From Bog-950 sp035299425 (GTDB taxonomy: Bacteria; Bacteroidota; Bacteroidia; Chitinophagales; LD1): a stretch of DNA of 64,000 bases. The stretch spans positions 1 to 64,000 of the forward strand of contig DATGWP010000047.1 of NCBI GenBank assembly GCA_035299425.1. The letters run 5' to 3'. The notes under the pieces are model-generated. The model worked only from the letters and a program-made list of their open reading frames with translations. It did no database searches and was not told the origin of the DNA. The first letter of the stretch is position 1. Every line of letters starts with the position of its first letter. The position numbers were made by a program, and so were the translations under genes. Below, in pieces: positions 25,878 to 33,929 of this stretch.

Positions 25878-25885
25878 AGTTAAAC

Positions 25886-25920
25886 GGGGCAGTAGTTAAC
25901 ACTATTGCCCCTATTTTTTT
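25886..25920 (+). terminator. Rho-independent terminator
   Basis: GGGGCAGTAG pairs with CTATTGCCCC (two wobbles) around TTAACA, followed by TATTTTTTT. It terminates the 53-residue gene. Confidence 0.8.
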
Positions 25921-25949
25921 GTTGCACATACTAAACTAAAAATAATATA

Positions 25950-26330
25950 TCATCGAATGATACCTTCCTGTGTTACACAATCTCCGTTTTTTAGCTGTAT
26001 ACGTGTTCCGCTTTTTCTTGTAAGTAATCCTTCTTTAGTAAGGCGGGTTCCGTTTTTAAAGCGGACAGTTTTATCTACCGTAGCAAAGTTATCCATTAGT
26101 ACCAGTTTGCCGTTCCGCAGGTCTAGGCAATAAGTTTTCTTACCCAGCGTGTCGCTTTTATCTACTTGCTGGCCGCCCCCCTGGTCGGGCCCTCCGGCGG
26201 TGCTCGACCGATTCATGGCGGGATTAGATACAGGTAAATCAATTTGATCTTTGCGTACCGTGGTATCGGTAGTTTGTGCATAGCCGGCTACACCAGCCAG
26301 CAGTAAAGTACTTAATAGTATTGCTTTCAC
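25950..26330 (-). CDS. Exported DUF6799-like protein
   Basis: 126 residues. Signal peptide MKAILLSTLLLAGVAGYAQ, then a disordered, Gly/Asp-rich linker (SSTAGGPDQGGGQQVDKSDT), then about 70 residues of repeated short beta units: KTYCLDLRNGKLVLMD, TVRFKNGTRLTKEGLL and TRIQLKNGDCVTQEGII. The LKNGxxV/TxEG pattern matches what I know as DUF6799. The function is unknown; an envelope location is implied by the signal. Two Cys might form a disulfide. Confidence 0.75.
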   Translation of the reverse strand: MKAILLSTLLLAGVAGYAQTTDTTVRKDQIDLPVSNPAMNRSSTAGGPDQGGGQQVDKSDTLGKKTYCLDLRNGKLVLMDNFATVDKTVRFKNGTRLTKEGLLTRKSGTRIQLKNGDCVTQEGIIR

Positions 26331-26459
26331 AATTAATTGCTTTTGTATACCACTATGTAAATACTGTGCCTGTTTTGATTTGGGGAATCAGTAAAATGAT
26401 CTTAGTAATACTTTTTTCTAGGTATAAGTTTCTGATTATCAGCTTTGTAAAAAATATTT

Positions 26460-26499
26460 GATACATAATAGTCAGATACATAATATTCTTATGTATTAT
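26460..26499 (+). promoter_or_regulatory. Candidate PadR operator
   Basis: GATACATAATA occurs twice (26460-26470 and 26475-26485). The second copy forms a perfect inverted repeat ATACATAA-TATTC-TTATGTAT (26476-26496). It lies 29-65 nt before the padR-like start, as expected for an autoregulatory site built from ATGT/ACAT half-sites. Confidence 0.5.
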
Positions 26500-26524
26500 T
26501 GCGTTATAAATACAGAAACGCATT

Positions 26525-26866
26525 ATGATATACTCATCGGAGCTAATAAAGGGAACGCTTAAAACCATTGTGCTAAAGCTATTGGCAGATAATAAACGCA
26601 TGTATGGGTACGAGATAACCCAAAAGGTAAAGCAGTTAACCATGGATAAAATACAGATAACCGAAGGTGCACTGTACCCCACCCTTCACGCATTAGAAGC
26701 TGATGGACTCGTGATAACAGAAGCAGAGTATATAGGTAAGCGGGTACGTAAATATTATAGCCTGAGTAAAACAGGCAAAACCAAAACCGCCGAAAAGGTT
26801 AGCGAGCTTGCTGACTTTATGAACACGATGAAATTTTTATTGGATATACAAAACCAGCCTGTTTAA
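26525..26866 (+). CDS. PadR family transcriptional regulator
   Basis: 113 residues, the short (PadR-s1) form. The winged helix is clear: LIKGTLKTIVLKLLADNKRM, YGYEITQKVKQLT, the recognition helix ITEGALYPTLHALEADGLV, and the wing RVRKYYSLSKTGK. The C-terminal helix (SELADFMNTMKFLLDIQ) should form the dimer. The stop overlaps the next start by one base (TAATG), so regulator and membrane protein are coupled; such pairs often place the regulator in control of its partner. Confidence 0.92.
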   Translation: MIYSSELIKGTLKTIVLKLLADNKRMYGYEITQKVKQLTMDKIQITEGALYPTLHALEADGLVITEAEYIGKRVRKYYSLSKTGKTKTAEKVSELADFMNTMKFLLDIQNQPV

Positions 26867-28014
26867 TGTATTGCCTTACTGAACAACAAATTGATAGAAT
26901 ACTTAACGACATACGTGCACGTGGCGTTAAAACGGAGAGCCTGCAGCTTAACCTCCTCGATCATATTTGTTGTATAGTAGAGCGCGACCTTGAGCCGGAA
27001 GGTGATTTTGAAAGTTTCTATCAGCGCACTCTTAAAACTTTTTATAAGCATGAGTTGCGCGAGATAGAAGAGGAGGCCCTTATTTTATTAACCTACAAAA
27101 ATTATTACGCCATGAAAAAAACAATGATAGTAAGCGGAGGCATATCCGCATTTCTTTTATCCACGGGCATCTTCTTCAAATTTCAGCACTGGCCGGGCGC
27201 TGCTATATGTATTGTATCCGGTATTAGCATTTTTAGCCTGCTATTTCTCCCGCTGCTTTTTTTACTAAAAGCTAAAGAGAACAGCGCCGTGCGCGACAGG
27301 GTAATTTATGGCCTGGGAACATTTGCGGCCATACTTTTTAGCCTGGCTGTTATGTTTAAAATTTTTTACTGGCCGGGTGCCAATATTATGGGTGTGTCGG
27401 TAATTGTACTTATGGCCGGTGTTTTTTTGCCTATCTATTTTTTTAGTGGTATACGCAATGCCGAAACCAAGCTAAACACTATTGTATCTTCTGTATTGAT
27501 TGTAGCCGGTTGCGGTTTGTTTTTATCACTTATACGTACACCGGCTAAAACACATCAGCAACAGGTAGCAGATACGCGCATTTTTGTGCGTAACCAGCAA
27601 ATTCTGGAAACAGAGCAACGGCAGTTAAAGCGTGATGCGGTGGCGCTATCCGGTGATGGTGCAGCTATCAACGGGTTATGCGAAAGCCTGAAGGCTTATA
27701 TACTGGAAAAAGAAACCGGTAAACCGGCAATACCCTACGACTTTAATAGCGAAACCACCATGCTAAGCGAAACATGGGCAAATGTATATTTTGACGAGGG
27801 CACTAAACCTTCTAAAGATTTGTTTGAACTGCGCAGCAAAGTAAAAGCTTACAACGAGGGTATTAGTAAGCAAAGCGATTTTCAGGGAATAGCTGTAGAG
27901 GGGACTGTACTGGCTAGCGAGCAGATAAGGGTTGCTGCAATGCTTAACGACCTGATACAAATACAGATGGTTGTAGTACAGAATGAGCGTGAACAATTAG
28001 TTGCTAAAAAATAG
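26866..28014 (+). CDS. PadR-coupled membrane protein with GldL-like helices
   Basis: 382 residues. A soluble helical N terminus (1-75, LNLLDHICCIVERDLEPEGD), then four membrane helices arranged as two pairs. Each pair contains the same motif: FFKFQHWPGAAIC at about 103-115 and MFKIFYWPGANIM at about 164-176. The FKxxHWPGA motif is shared with GldL, the T9SS motor protein, and other Bacteroidota membrane proteins. Residues about 225-382 form a periplasmic or cytosolic helical domain with long stretches of heptad-like sequence. It overlaps padR by one base. The role is unknown; sensing or a GldL-like ion path are possibilities. Confidence 0.8.
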   Translation: MYCLTEQQIDRILNDIRARGVKTESLQLNLLDHICCIVERDLEPEGDFESFYQRTLKTFYKHELREIEEEALILLTYKNYYAMKKTMIVSGGISAFLLSTGIFFKFQHWPGAAICIVSGISIFSLLFLPLLFLLKAKENSAVRDRVIYGLGTFAAILFSLAVMFKIFYWPGANIMGVSVIVLMAGVFLPIYFFSGIRNAETKLNTIVSSVLIVAGCGLFLSLIRTPAKTHQQQVADTRIFVRNQQILETEQRQLKRDAVALSGDGAAINGLCESLKAYILEKETGKPAIPYDFNSETTMLSETWANVYFDEGTKPSKDLFELRSKVKAYNEGISKQSDFQGIAVEGTVLASEQIRVAAMLNDLIQIQMVVVQNEREQLVAKK

Positions 28015-28024
28015 GATGAATTGA

Positions 28025-28057
28025 ATGTGGCCGGAAAACTCCGGCCACATCTTTTTT
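28025..28057. terminator. Terminator between convergent genes
   Basis: A perfect 10-bp stem ATGTGGCCGG/CCGGCCACAT with loop AAAACT, followed by CTTTTTTAAA. It lies between the PadR-partner gene and the small minus-strand gene. Confidence 0.85.
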
Positions 28058-28223
28058 AAATACTTGTTTTGCGCTTTGATTCACAATGGTCCTTTGCGTA
28101 TTTGCTTACGCTATCGGTTGTAAAATGGTCGGTGCTAAATGTACCGTTCTTATACTTTACCATGGCATCCGACATTCCAAATGATGGTATCTTTAGTTTA
28201 TTCCAGTTCACTTTGTTTTGCAT
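28056..28223 (-). CDS. Putative 55-residue protein
   Basis: A short basic protein starting MQNKVNWNKLKIPSFGMSD and ending KDHCESKRKTSI. The ATG at 28223 is preferred to an in-frame TTG at 28256. The composition (no stop for the full length, acidic and basic residues mixed, third positions like the neighbours) looks coding. It ends exactly at a terminator that would serve it. No family is recognised, and it could still be a chance frame. Confidence 0.45.
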   Translation of the reverse strand: MQNKVNWNKLKIPSFGMSDAMVKYKNGTFSTDHFTTDSVSKYAKDHCESKRKTSI

Positions 28224-28357
28224 AGTAACAGGTTTTATATGCTTAAGCCAAAACAAAACGCATACCGCACCATAATGTGGAATTATGGGGCAAATTGTTT
28301 GGAATCACGGTATTGCATTTGGCATTTCGTATATTTTTCGCCTCTTGTTTTTCTCAT

Positions 28358-28387
28358 TTTGATACTTTACAGCTGTTTATATATTTG
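28358..28387 (+). promoter_or_regulatory. Promoter for tRNA-Pro (-33 TTTG, -7 TATATTTG)
   Basis: TTTG at 28358-28361 and TATATTTG at 28380-28387 are exact matches to the Bacteroidota housekeeping promoter with an 18-bp spacer. The predicted start near 28394 gives a 5' leader of about 70 nt before the tRNA. Confidence 0.65.
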
Positions 28388-28464
28388 CCTTGTCTGAGGG
28401 AGAAGTTAGCCTCAACATGCAGCATACCAGTAAATTCATCTGGTTTAAACTCCAGGTGGTTTTA

Positions 28465-28538
28465 CTGGGTGTAGCGCAGTCCGGTAGCGCGTTTGCATGG
28501 GGTGCAAGAGGCCGTGGGTTCGAATCCCGCCACCCAGA
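28465..28538 (+). tRNA. tRNA-Pro (anticodon GGG)
   Basis: 74 nt. Acceptor CTGGGTG/CACCCAG with discriminator A, D stem GCGC/GCGC, anticodon stem TTTGC/GCAAG with loop ATGGGGT (anticodon GGG) and T arm GTGGGTTCGAATCCCGC. CCA is not encoded. Confidence 0.95.
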
Positions 28539-28545
28539 CAGAACA

Positions 28546-28576
28546 AAAGCCTGCCCCTCAAGGGTGGGCTTTTTTG
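28546..28576 (+). terminator. Terminator after tRNA-Pro
   Basis: AAAGCCTGCCC pairs with GGGTGGGCTTT (two G:T wobbles) around CTCAA, followed by a T-run. Confidence 0.8.
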
Positions 28577-28614
28577 ATGAAAAAATGCAGGCCCTGCTTG
28601 CAGTTTCCTAAAGC

Positions 28615-28645
28615 AAAAAGCCCCCTGCGGGGTGAGCTTTTTATT
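28615..28645. terminator. Terminator of the large T9SS protein gene
   Basis: AAAAAGC..CCCC-TGC-GGGG..GCTTTTT with an internal mismatch. A-rich on one side and T-rich on the other, so usable from both strands. It lies 4 nt after the stop of the minus-strand gene at 28649. Confidence 0.7.
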
Positions 28646-28648
28646 TTA

Positions 28649-31600
28649 CTACCTCACCAGCGTCACATTTCCATGCATCACACTCTTTTTGCTCTCATCC
28701 ATCCAGGTATATTCCACAACATAAACAAAGGTGCTTATAGGGGCCTTAACACCTTTAAATGTGCCGTCCCAGGGGTCGCGGATATTATCGCTGCTGTAAA
28801 CCATCTCGCCCCACCGGTTGTAAATAACCATGCTGAAACTTTTTAGCGGGCAGGTGGCAGTTGCTCTGAACATATCATTGGCCCCATCGCCATTAGGCGA
28901 AAAGCCGGTTGGCACTAATACGCTGCAGGTACAATTAGAATAACTTACGCCTACCGAATCCGTAGTAGTACCGCAATTATTTGAAACAGAAACCCTGTAA
29001 ATGCCATCAACAGCAGCTATCGCAAATGAATCGACTGAACCTGTGCTCCAAAGGAAGTTACCAAGTGAAGATGGTAATTGCAGGCTTATAGTTTCGCCAA
29101 AGCAGGCAGCAGAATCTTTGCCAAGGTTAAAAACCGGTACATCATAATAACTCACAGCAACAGCATCACTGCCCGTGCAGCCGCTTTGGGTCACCTGCAC
29201 GCTGTAATTTCCCGCATTGGTAACTGCGTACGTACCACTTGTAGACCCATCCTGCCATTGGTAAGTGGCACCTGCGTTGCCGGCATCCAGTAATACTGTT
29301 TGTCCGTTGCACACCAATGTGTCGTTGCCCAGGTCTACCACCGGCGATGGAAGATTGGAAATGCTTATAGCGTCGTTACCTGTGCAGCCGCTCTGTGTTA
29401 CACTAACCGAGTAGTTACCTGCACTGTTTGCTGTAAAAATCTGGCCGGTAGAATTATCCTGCCATAGGAAGCTTGCTCCATTGTTACCGGCATTTAAAAT
29501 CACACTTTCTCCAAAGCACACTGCAGTGTCATTACCCAGGTTTACTACAGGTATAGCGTTATAGTTTACGTTAATGGCATCGCTACCCGTGCAGCCATTT
29601 TGTGTGGCTGTTACAGCATACAGGCCCGCACTGGTTACCGTAAATGTAGAAAGTGTAGAGCCATCCTGCCACACATAGGTTGCGCCGGGGTTGCCGGCAT
29701 CCAGCAACACAATAGCTCCGGTGCATACGGCAGTATCGCTACCCAGGTTTATAACTGGTGTAGTGAAATTATTTATGGTAATGTTATCACTGGCACTGCA
29801 TCCGCTTTGTGTAACGGTTACAGAATAAGTACCGGCACCGGTAGCTGTAAATGTCTGTGCTGTGCTGCCATCCTGCCACTGATAGGTAGCGCCGGCGTTG
29901 CCTGCATTTAATAAAACATTTTCCCCGGGGCATACGGTGGTGTCATTGCCAAGGTTCACTACCGGTATAGGGTTATTAGTAATAGTAATGGCATCGCTGG
30001 CGGTACAGCTCGTTTGTGTCACTGTTACGGCATAGTTGCCTGCTGTGCTAACTGTAAGTGTTTGCGCAGTAGAAGCATCTTGCCACTGGTAAGTAGCTCC
30101 CGCATTGCCTGCATTTAAAACTACGGATTGGCCTGTACATACAGCCGTGTCGTTGCCAAGGTTTACCACCGGTAGTGGATTGTAATTTACAGTTATGTTA
30201 TCGCTGGCGCTGCAACTGTTTTGTGTTACCGTAACCGAGTAAGTGCCCGCTGTAGTCACGGTATATGTCTGTGCCGTGCTGGCATCCTGCCATTGGTAGG
30301 TAGCGCCTGCATTACCTGCGTTTAGTATAACGGTTGCTCCTGCGCACACCGCCGTATCGTTTCCTAAATTTACTGTCGGCAAAGGTGTTACGCTCAGGTT
30401 AGTGGTTATCACACTATCGCAGCCGTTAGCAGCCGGTATGGTGCTGGTGTAGGTGCCCGCAGTATTTACCGTAGTGCCATCAGGCAGTGTATGAATTGTG
30501 CCTGCGCATATCACCGGATTAACGGTGGTAGTGTAAGTAGGGTTCACGGTTACGTTTATAGTTGCCGAATCGGAGCATCCGTTGTCAGTCACCACAGCTT
30601 TATATGTGCCTGCATTTACTGCAGCAGCGCCCGCTATCTGAGGGTTGCGTTGGGTACTGACATAGCTGTTAGGGCCTGTCCATGAAAAGGTAGCACTGCC
30701 GCTATAATTACCGGTTAAGGTAAGCTGTATAGTGCCGCCCTGGCATACCGGATTATTTACGGCAAGTACCGGTGTTGGCATGGGTATAAAGGGGGTGGTG
30801 CTTTCCGGCAGCGCAAGTCCTTGCACGGTAATACCTGCCTGGCCAAACCCCGCCTGGTGATAAGGAGGGTACGAAGAGCTATTGCCCGGTGCACCACCGG
30901 CATTCAACACGGTTACATTACCCGGTAGTGGTGCTACCGACCATACCACACCGCCGCCACCACCACCACCCGGTCCGTGCCCGGTGTTATCTCCTCCTTT
31001 ACCGGCATGCACATCAATAGTCAGGTTGCCCGTAATAGTAGTGGCTGTAAGCAATACTGCACCACCGCCGCCGCCACCACCCGAACCATCACCGCTTGAA
31101 CCTATCGCATCTAAAGAGAATGCTTTAATAGCCCCCCCATTGGCTATAATTTGAGGGGTATTGATAATAATAATACCTCCCCCGTTAGTACCTGAAGTAG
31201 CCACCGCATTATTTTGGTGTCCGCCGCCGGCGCCACCACCTAAAAAAACTTTGTTGGTTGTATTGTTATAGGTCAGGGGCTGTGCACCATCACCGCCTAT
31301 AGGCAGGTTAGGGCACCCGCCCCATTGGTTGCCGCCACGTCCGCCAGCCCCGCCATTGCTACCACCGGCCCCACCTGAGTTGGTGTTGTTGCCCCCACCG
31401 CCGCCGTTTGCATTTTTACCACGACCATTTATTATATTATTGGGTAACTCAAAAATACCTTCGCCTTTACGCCCGCCATGAGGCGAAGTGATGTCGTAAT
31501 AATAATCCATCAGGTCGCATTGGTAACCCATGTTTAACGACACTATACCAGCGCGAAAGCCCAAATCACTGGCATCTATATCCGCATTCAGGGTTACACT

Positions 31601-32041
31601 GCCGCTGGCCTCTATGGCAATTACCCCACCGCTGGTACCGTTCCAGGGTTGCGCGGTTATAGGGGTTGTAACAGTAAGGTTAGTGTATTGAGGCACTTGC
31701 ACTATTTGAACAAACCCCGCTGCATCATATGTATTCAGCAACTGATTGGCAAAAAAAATGTTGTTACCCGATACAGAAGCTACTGTGGCAAACTCATAGT
31801 TGCCGGCATTATTATAATTAGTTACTGTGCCAAAGGCGGTGCTGTTGCTTTGGTCTATATCCACGCCCTTCATTTGTATAACAAGCACTCGGTTGCCGGC
31901 CGCAAAACCCGCAGCGTTACTTACTGTTACCGAGTTAGAACAAAGATTTATGGCTGTTACACCGGCATAATTATTTACAATTTGCGAAAACGAAACAGCC
32001 ACGCAGCTTACAAATAATATAAGGGGAAATAATTTTTTCAT
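28649..32041 (-). CDS. Large repeat surface protein with type B T9SS domain
   Basis: 1130 residues. Signal peptide (LILFVSCVAVSFSQ). Residues about 30-400 include a Gly/Asn-rich region with runs such as GGGGGNNTNSGGAGG and GGGGGGGAVLL. An Ig-like/PKD-type segment follows (VCQGGTIQLTLTGNYSGSAT), then seven tandem 69-residue repeats (about residues 555-1035, DNA 28930-30379). Each has the frame VNLGNDTAVC ... LNAGNAGATYQWQDGSTA ... GTYSVTVTQ.GC, with two Cys that probably form a disulfide. The end is a gliding-motility-associated CHU_C domain (VLVPTGFSPNGDGAND, FSMVIYNRWGEMVY, and KGVKAPISTFVYVVEY). It is a probable adhesive surface filament; the ligand is unknown. Confidence 0.9.
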   Translation of the reverse strand: MKKLFPLILFVSCVAVSFSQIVNNYAGVTAINLCSNSVTVSNAAGFAAGNRVLVIQMKGVDIDQSNSTAFGTVTNYNNAGNYEFATVASVSGNNIFFANQLLNTYDAAGFVQIVQVPQYTNLTVTTPITAQPWNGTSGGVIAIEASGSVTLNADIDASDLGFRAGIVSLNMGYQCDLMDYYYDITSPHGGRKGEGIFELPNNIINGRGKNANGGGGGNNTNSGGAGGSNGGAGGRGGNQWGGCPNLPIGGDGAQPLTYNNTTNKVFLGGGAGGGHQNNAVATSGTNGGGIIIINTPQIIANGGAIKAFSLDAIGSSGDGSGGGGGGGAVLLTATTITGNLTIDVHAGKGGDNTGHGPGGGGGGGVVWSVAPLPGNVTVLNAGGAPGNSSSYPPYHQAGFGQAGITVQGLALPESTTPFIPMPTPVLAVNNPVCQGGTIQLTLTGNYSGSATFSWTGPNSYVSTQRNPQIAGAAAVNAGTYKAVVTDNGCSDSATINVTVNPTYTTTVNPVICAGTIHTLPDGTTVNTAGTYTSTIPAANGCDSVITTNLSVTPLPTVNLGNDTAVCAGATVILNAGNAGATYQWQDASTAQTYTVTTAGTYSVTVTQNSCSASDNITVNYNPLPVVNLGNDTAVCTGQSVVLNAGNAGATYQWQDASTAQTLTVSTAGNYAVTVTQTSCTASDAITITNNPIPVVNLGNDTTVCPGENVLLNAGNAGATYQWQDGSTAQTFTATGAGTYSVTVTQSGCSASDNITINNFTTPVINLGSDTAVCTGAIVLLDAGNPGATYVWQDGSTLSTFTVTSAGLYAVTATQNGCTGSDAINVNYNAIPVVNLGNDTAVCFGESVILNAGNNGASFLWQDNSTGQIFTANSAGNYSVSVTQSGCTGNDAISISNLPSPVVDLGNDTLVCNGQTVLLDAGNAGATYQWQDGSTSGTYAVTNAGNYSVQVTQSGCTGSDAVAVSYYDVPVFNLGKDSAACFGETISLQLPSSLGNFLWSTGSVDSFAIAAVDGIYRVSVSNNCGTTTDSVGVSYSNCTCSVLVPTGFSPNGDGANDMFRATATCPLKSFSMVIYNRWGEMVYSSDNIRDPWDGTFKGVKAPISTFVYVVEYTWMDESKKSVMHGNVTLVR
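28930..30379 (-). repeat. Seven tandem 207-bp coding repeats
   Basis: The V codons of successive LGNDTAVC motifs are 207 bp apart (for example 30371 and 30164). The copies are clearly related at DNA level but not identical; the last (LGKDSAACFGETISL) is the most diverged. Confidence 0.85.
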
Positions 32042-32152
32042 TTAAGCTTTTGTTGCTGGCTTAAATATACTTTTCATTTCGTGGTTTTAAGCATTGAACC
32101 TGTCCCCTCAGGTTCTTTTGTGAAAGTATTCACCTTGAGCCCATTAAAAATA

Positions 32153-33844
32153 TTACATGTCAAGGCTTTGTAAATACTTTATCAGGTTAACCTGCCTGCC
32201 AAGCTTCATCTTCTTTTTAATGCGCCAACGGTGTTGGCCGTAGCTCTTATAGCTTTGCCCATATAGCATGGCTAGTTCTTTATCGGTAATACCTGTTTTA
32301 AACAACCCGCACATATTTATTTCGAGCGGTGTAAGGATCGGAAATTTTTGGTTAAGGTTTTTTGCCAGGTGCTTACTTGTTTCAGCTAGTTTTTGTTGCA
32401 GTCGTTTTTTGTCATGGTCTGTAATTTTCACTGCATCTATCTTCTGCAAAATGGATTTACTCATTTCCCCAATCTGCAACCCTTTTCGGCCCAGTATTTT
32501 TACATGGTCTTTTAATTCATCAAGCACCAGTATTTTATCATGCAGGCTTAAAGTGGTTAGCTGCATTTCGTTGTTCAGCGCATCTATCTGTTGTTTCATG
32601 AGTTGTTCAGTAAGTTTTTTCTGTTGCAGTTCGTAAGTATTTTTTACAGCGTTCAGTTTTTCGGCTGTAGTTTTCTTTGCATCGGCTTTCACTATCTCGG
32701 TATAATGTTGCAGATATTTATAGGCTGTAGCCAGTTTTGTATAGTCCTTTGCTTGCAGCCCCCAGGCATGCCAGGCTTTATGTACCAGTTGGTAATACTC
32801 TACAACACTGCGGTCCTGCTTTTGCTTTTGATATACCGGCAGGGCTTTATCCAGTAATTGAATGGCTGTGGCGTAATTTTGCTTAAGGTATTCAACACGG
32901 CTGCGCGTTATAAGCAGATTAGCCCTATGCACCGGCGATTTAAGCCGGGCATTATACTTTGCAATAGCCACCAGCAATTGGTCCATACGGGCCATTTGCC
33001 TGGCGCGTTTTGCTTTTTGGGTAGCGGGTGTTTCCTGGTAAAGCCAGTAGTATTGGTAAGCAAGGTTGCTATTGGTTACAATCAGGTAAGGCAGGTTGTC
33101 TTCGTTAGTTAGTTCAGCTAGTGCCTTCTCATACCAACTTATACTTTCTTCTGTTTCCTCCTTAAAATTGTAATGCAGGCCTATATGCCTGTAAATATGA
33201 AACCTGTGCTGTGCCGAAATGTTCTGCTCTTCACAAACTTTAAGCGCCTGCGCAAGGTAAGGCCACGCTTCATCATGCTGGCGGTTGCGTTGGTATACAT
33301 CGGCTATAGTGGCGCTTAGCATTGCAAACATACCATACCACCAGCTGTTACTCTCTTTAATTTGTGCCAGCTTTTCAAAAGCCTGTTCGGCAGTAAACAT
33401 GCGTTGTGCATGTTCGCCTTTGGTAGCATAAATCTGTGTGGTGTAATGCAGGTAACTTACTTCGGTGTTGAGGGTACTTAACGGCAACAAATGTTGCTTG
33501 ATATAAGTAAGGCATTTTTCGCCTTCGGCTATATTGCCCCGGTTAAGATAATGTTTTGTCTTTGCCAGCAACAATAGTGCTGCATTGTCATGTTGCTTTT
33601 GCTTTTCAAAAAAGCGCAGCATTTTTTTATCGTCAATGTTTGCCTTATCAAAAGTATTGCAGGTTGCTGCTATAATTAATTCCAAAAGATCTGCCCGGGC
33701 GGCGGCGGCTTTATTTTTAAAAGGCCGATGCGTATTTTTTAGTTTTTGCAAAGCCGCCTGCGCAGCAGGCACACTTTCTGCTATCAGTGCATAAATTTCG
33801 TCCAGCGCTGGTAGCACATCTCTCATACTGCTAACATAATCCAT
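32153..33844 (-). CDS. TPR protein with C-terminal LuxR-type HTH
   Basis: 563 residues. The bulk is helical with TPR-like units (WPYLAQALKVCEEQNISAQH, SISWYEKALAELTNEDNLPY, and AIQLLDKALPVYQKQKQDR). A coiled-coil stretch follows at about 400-490 (LQQKKLTEQLMKQQIDALNN), and the C terminus is a helix-turn-helix: LTPLEINMCGLFKTGITDKE then LAMLYGQSYKSYGQHRWRIK. There is no signal peptide or membrane helix, so it is a cytosolic one-component regulator whose TPR part would sense a protein or peptide. It is divergent from the adhesin gene, 85 bp apart, which suggests it controls that gene. Confidence 0.85.
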   Translation of the reverse strand: MDYVSSMRDVLPALDEIYALIAESVPAAQAALQKLKNTHRPFKNKAAAARADLLELIIAATCNTFDKANIDDKKMLRFFEKQKQHDNAALLLLAKTKHYLNRGNIAEGEKCLTYIKQHLLPLSTLNTEVSYLHYTTQIYATKGEHAQRMFTAEQAFEKLAQIKESNSWWYGMFAMLSATIADVYQRNRQHDEAWPYLAQALKVCEEQNISAQHRFHIYRHIGLHYNFKEETEESISWYEKALAELTNEDNLPYLIVTNSNLAYQYYWLYQETPATQKAKRARQMARMDQLLVAIAKYNARLKSPVHRANLLITRSRVEYLKQNYATAIQLLDKALPVYQKQKQDRSVVEYYQLVHKAWHAWGLQAKDYTKLATAYKYLQHYTEIVKADAKKTTAEKLNAVKNTYELQQKKLTEQLMKQQIDALNNEMQLTTLSLHDKILVLDELKDHVKILGRKGLQIGEMSKSILQKIDAVKITDHDKKRLQQKLAETSKHLAKNLNQKFPILTPLEINMCGLFKTGITDKELAMLYGQSYKSYGQHRWRIKKKMKLGRQVNLIKYLQSLDM

Positions 33845-33863
33845 ATATGGTTCTGTTTTTTGC

Positions 33864-33884
33864 TTGTAGGAAATTTGTAGGAAA
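33864..33884. promoter_or_regulatory. Two TTGTAGGAAA repeats spaced 11 bp in a divergent promoter
   Basis: TTGTAGGAAA at 33864-33873 and again at 33875-33884, one helical turn apart, in the 85-bp gap between the TPR-HTH regulator and the adhesin. This is a good candidate operator for a dimeric regulator bound to one DNA face. Confidence 0.5.
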
Positions 33885-33903
33885 CAGCATATAAACCACA
33901 GGC

Positions 33904-33911
33904 TACCTTTG
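33904..33911 (+). promoter_or_regulatory. -7 element of the adhesin promoter
   Basis: TACCTTTG fits TAnnTTTG. It is 18 nt before the adhesin ATG and 19 nt after the end of the TTGTAGGAAA repeats, so the repeats would cover the -33 region. Confidence 0.5.
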
Positions 33912-33929
33912 TAACATCAAAACAAGGTT

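Noticed and set aside
28390..28846. Two plus-strand frames crossing tRNA-Pro and its terminators
   Set aside because: They run through a tRNA gene and two terminator hairpins, so translation there is not credible.
30882..31154. Proline-rich 90-codon plus-strand frame
   Set aside because: It is the antisense shadow of the Gly-rich part of the T9SS surface protein.
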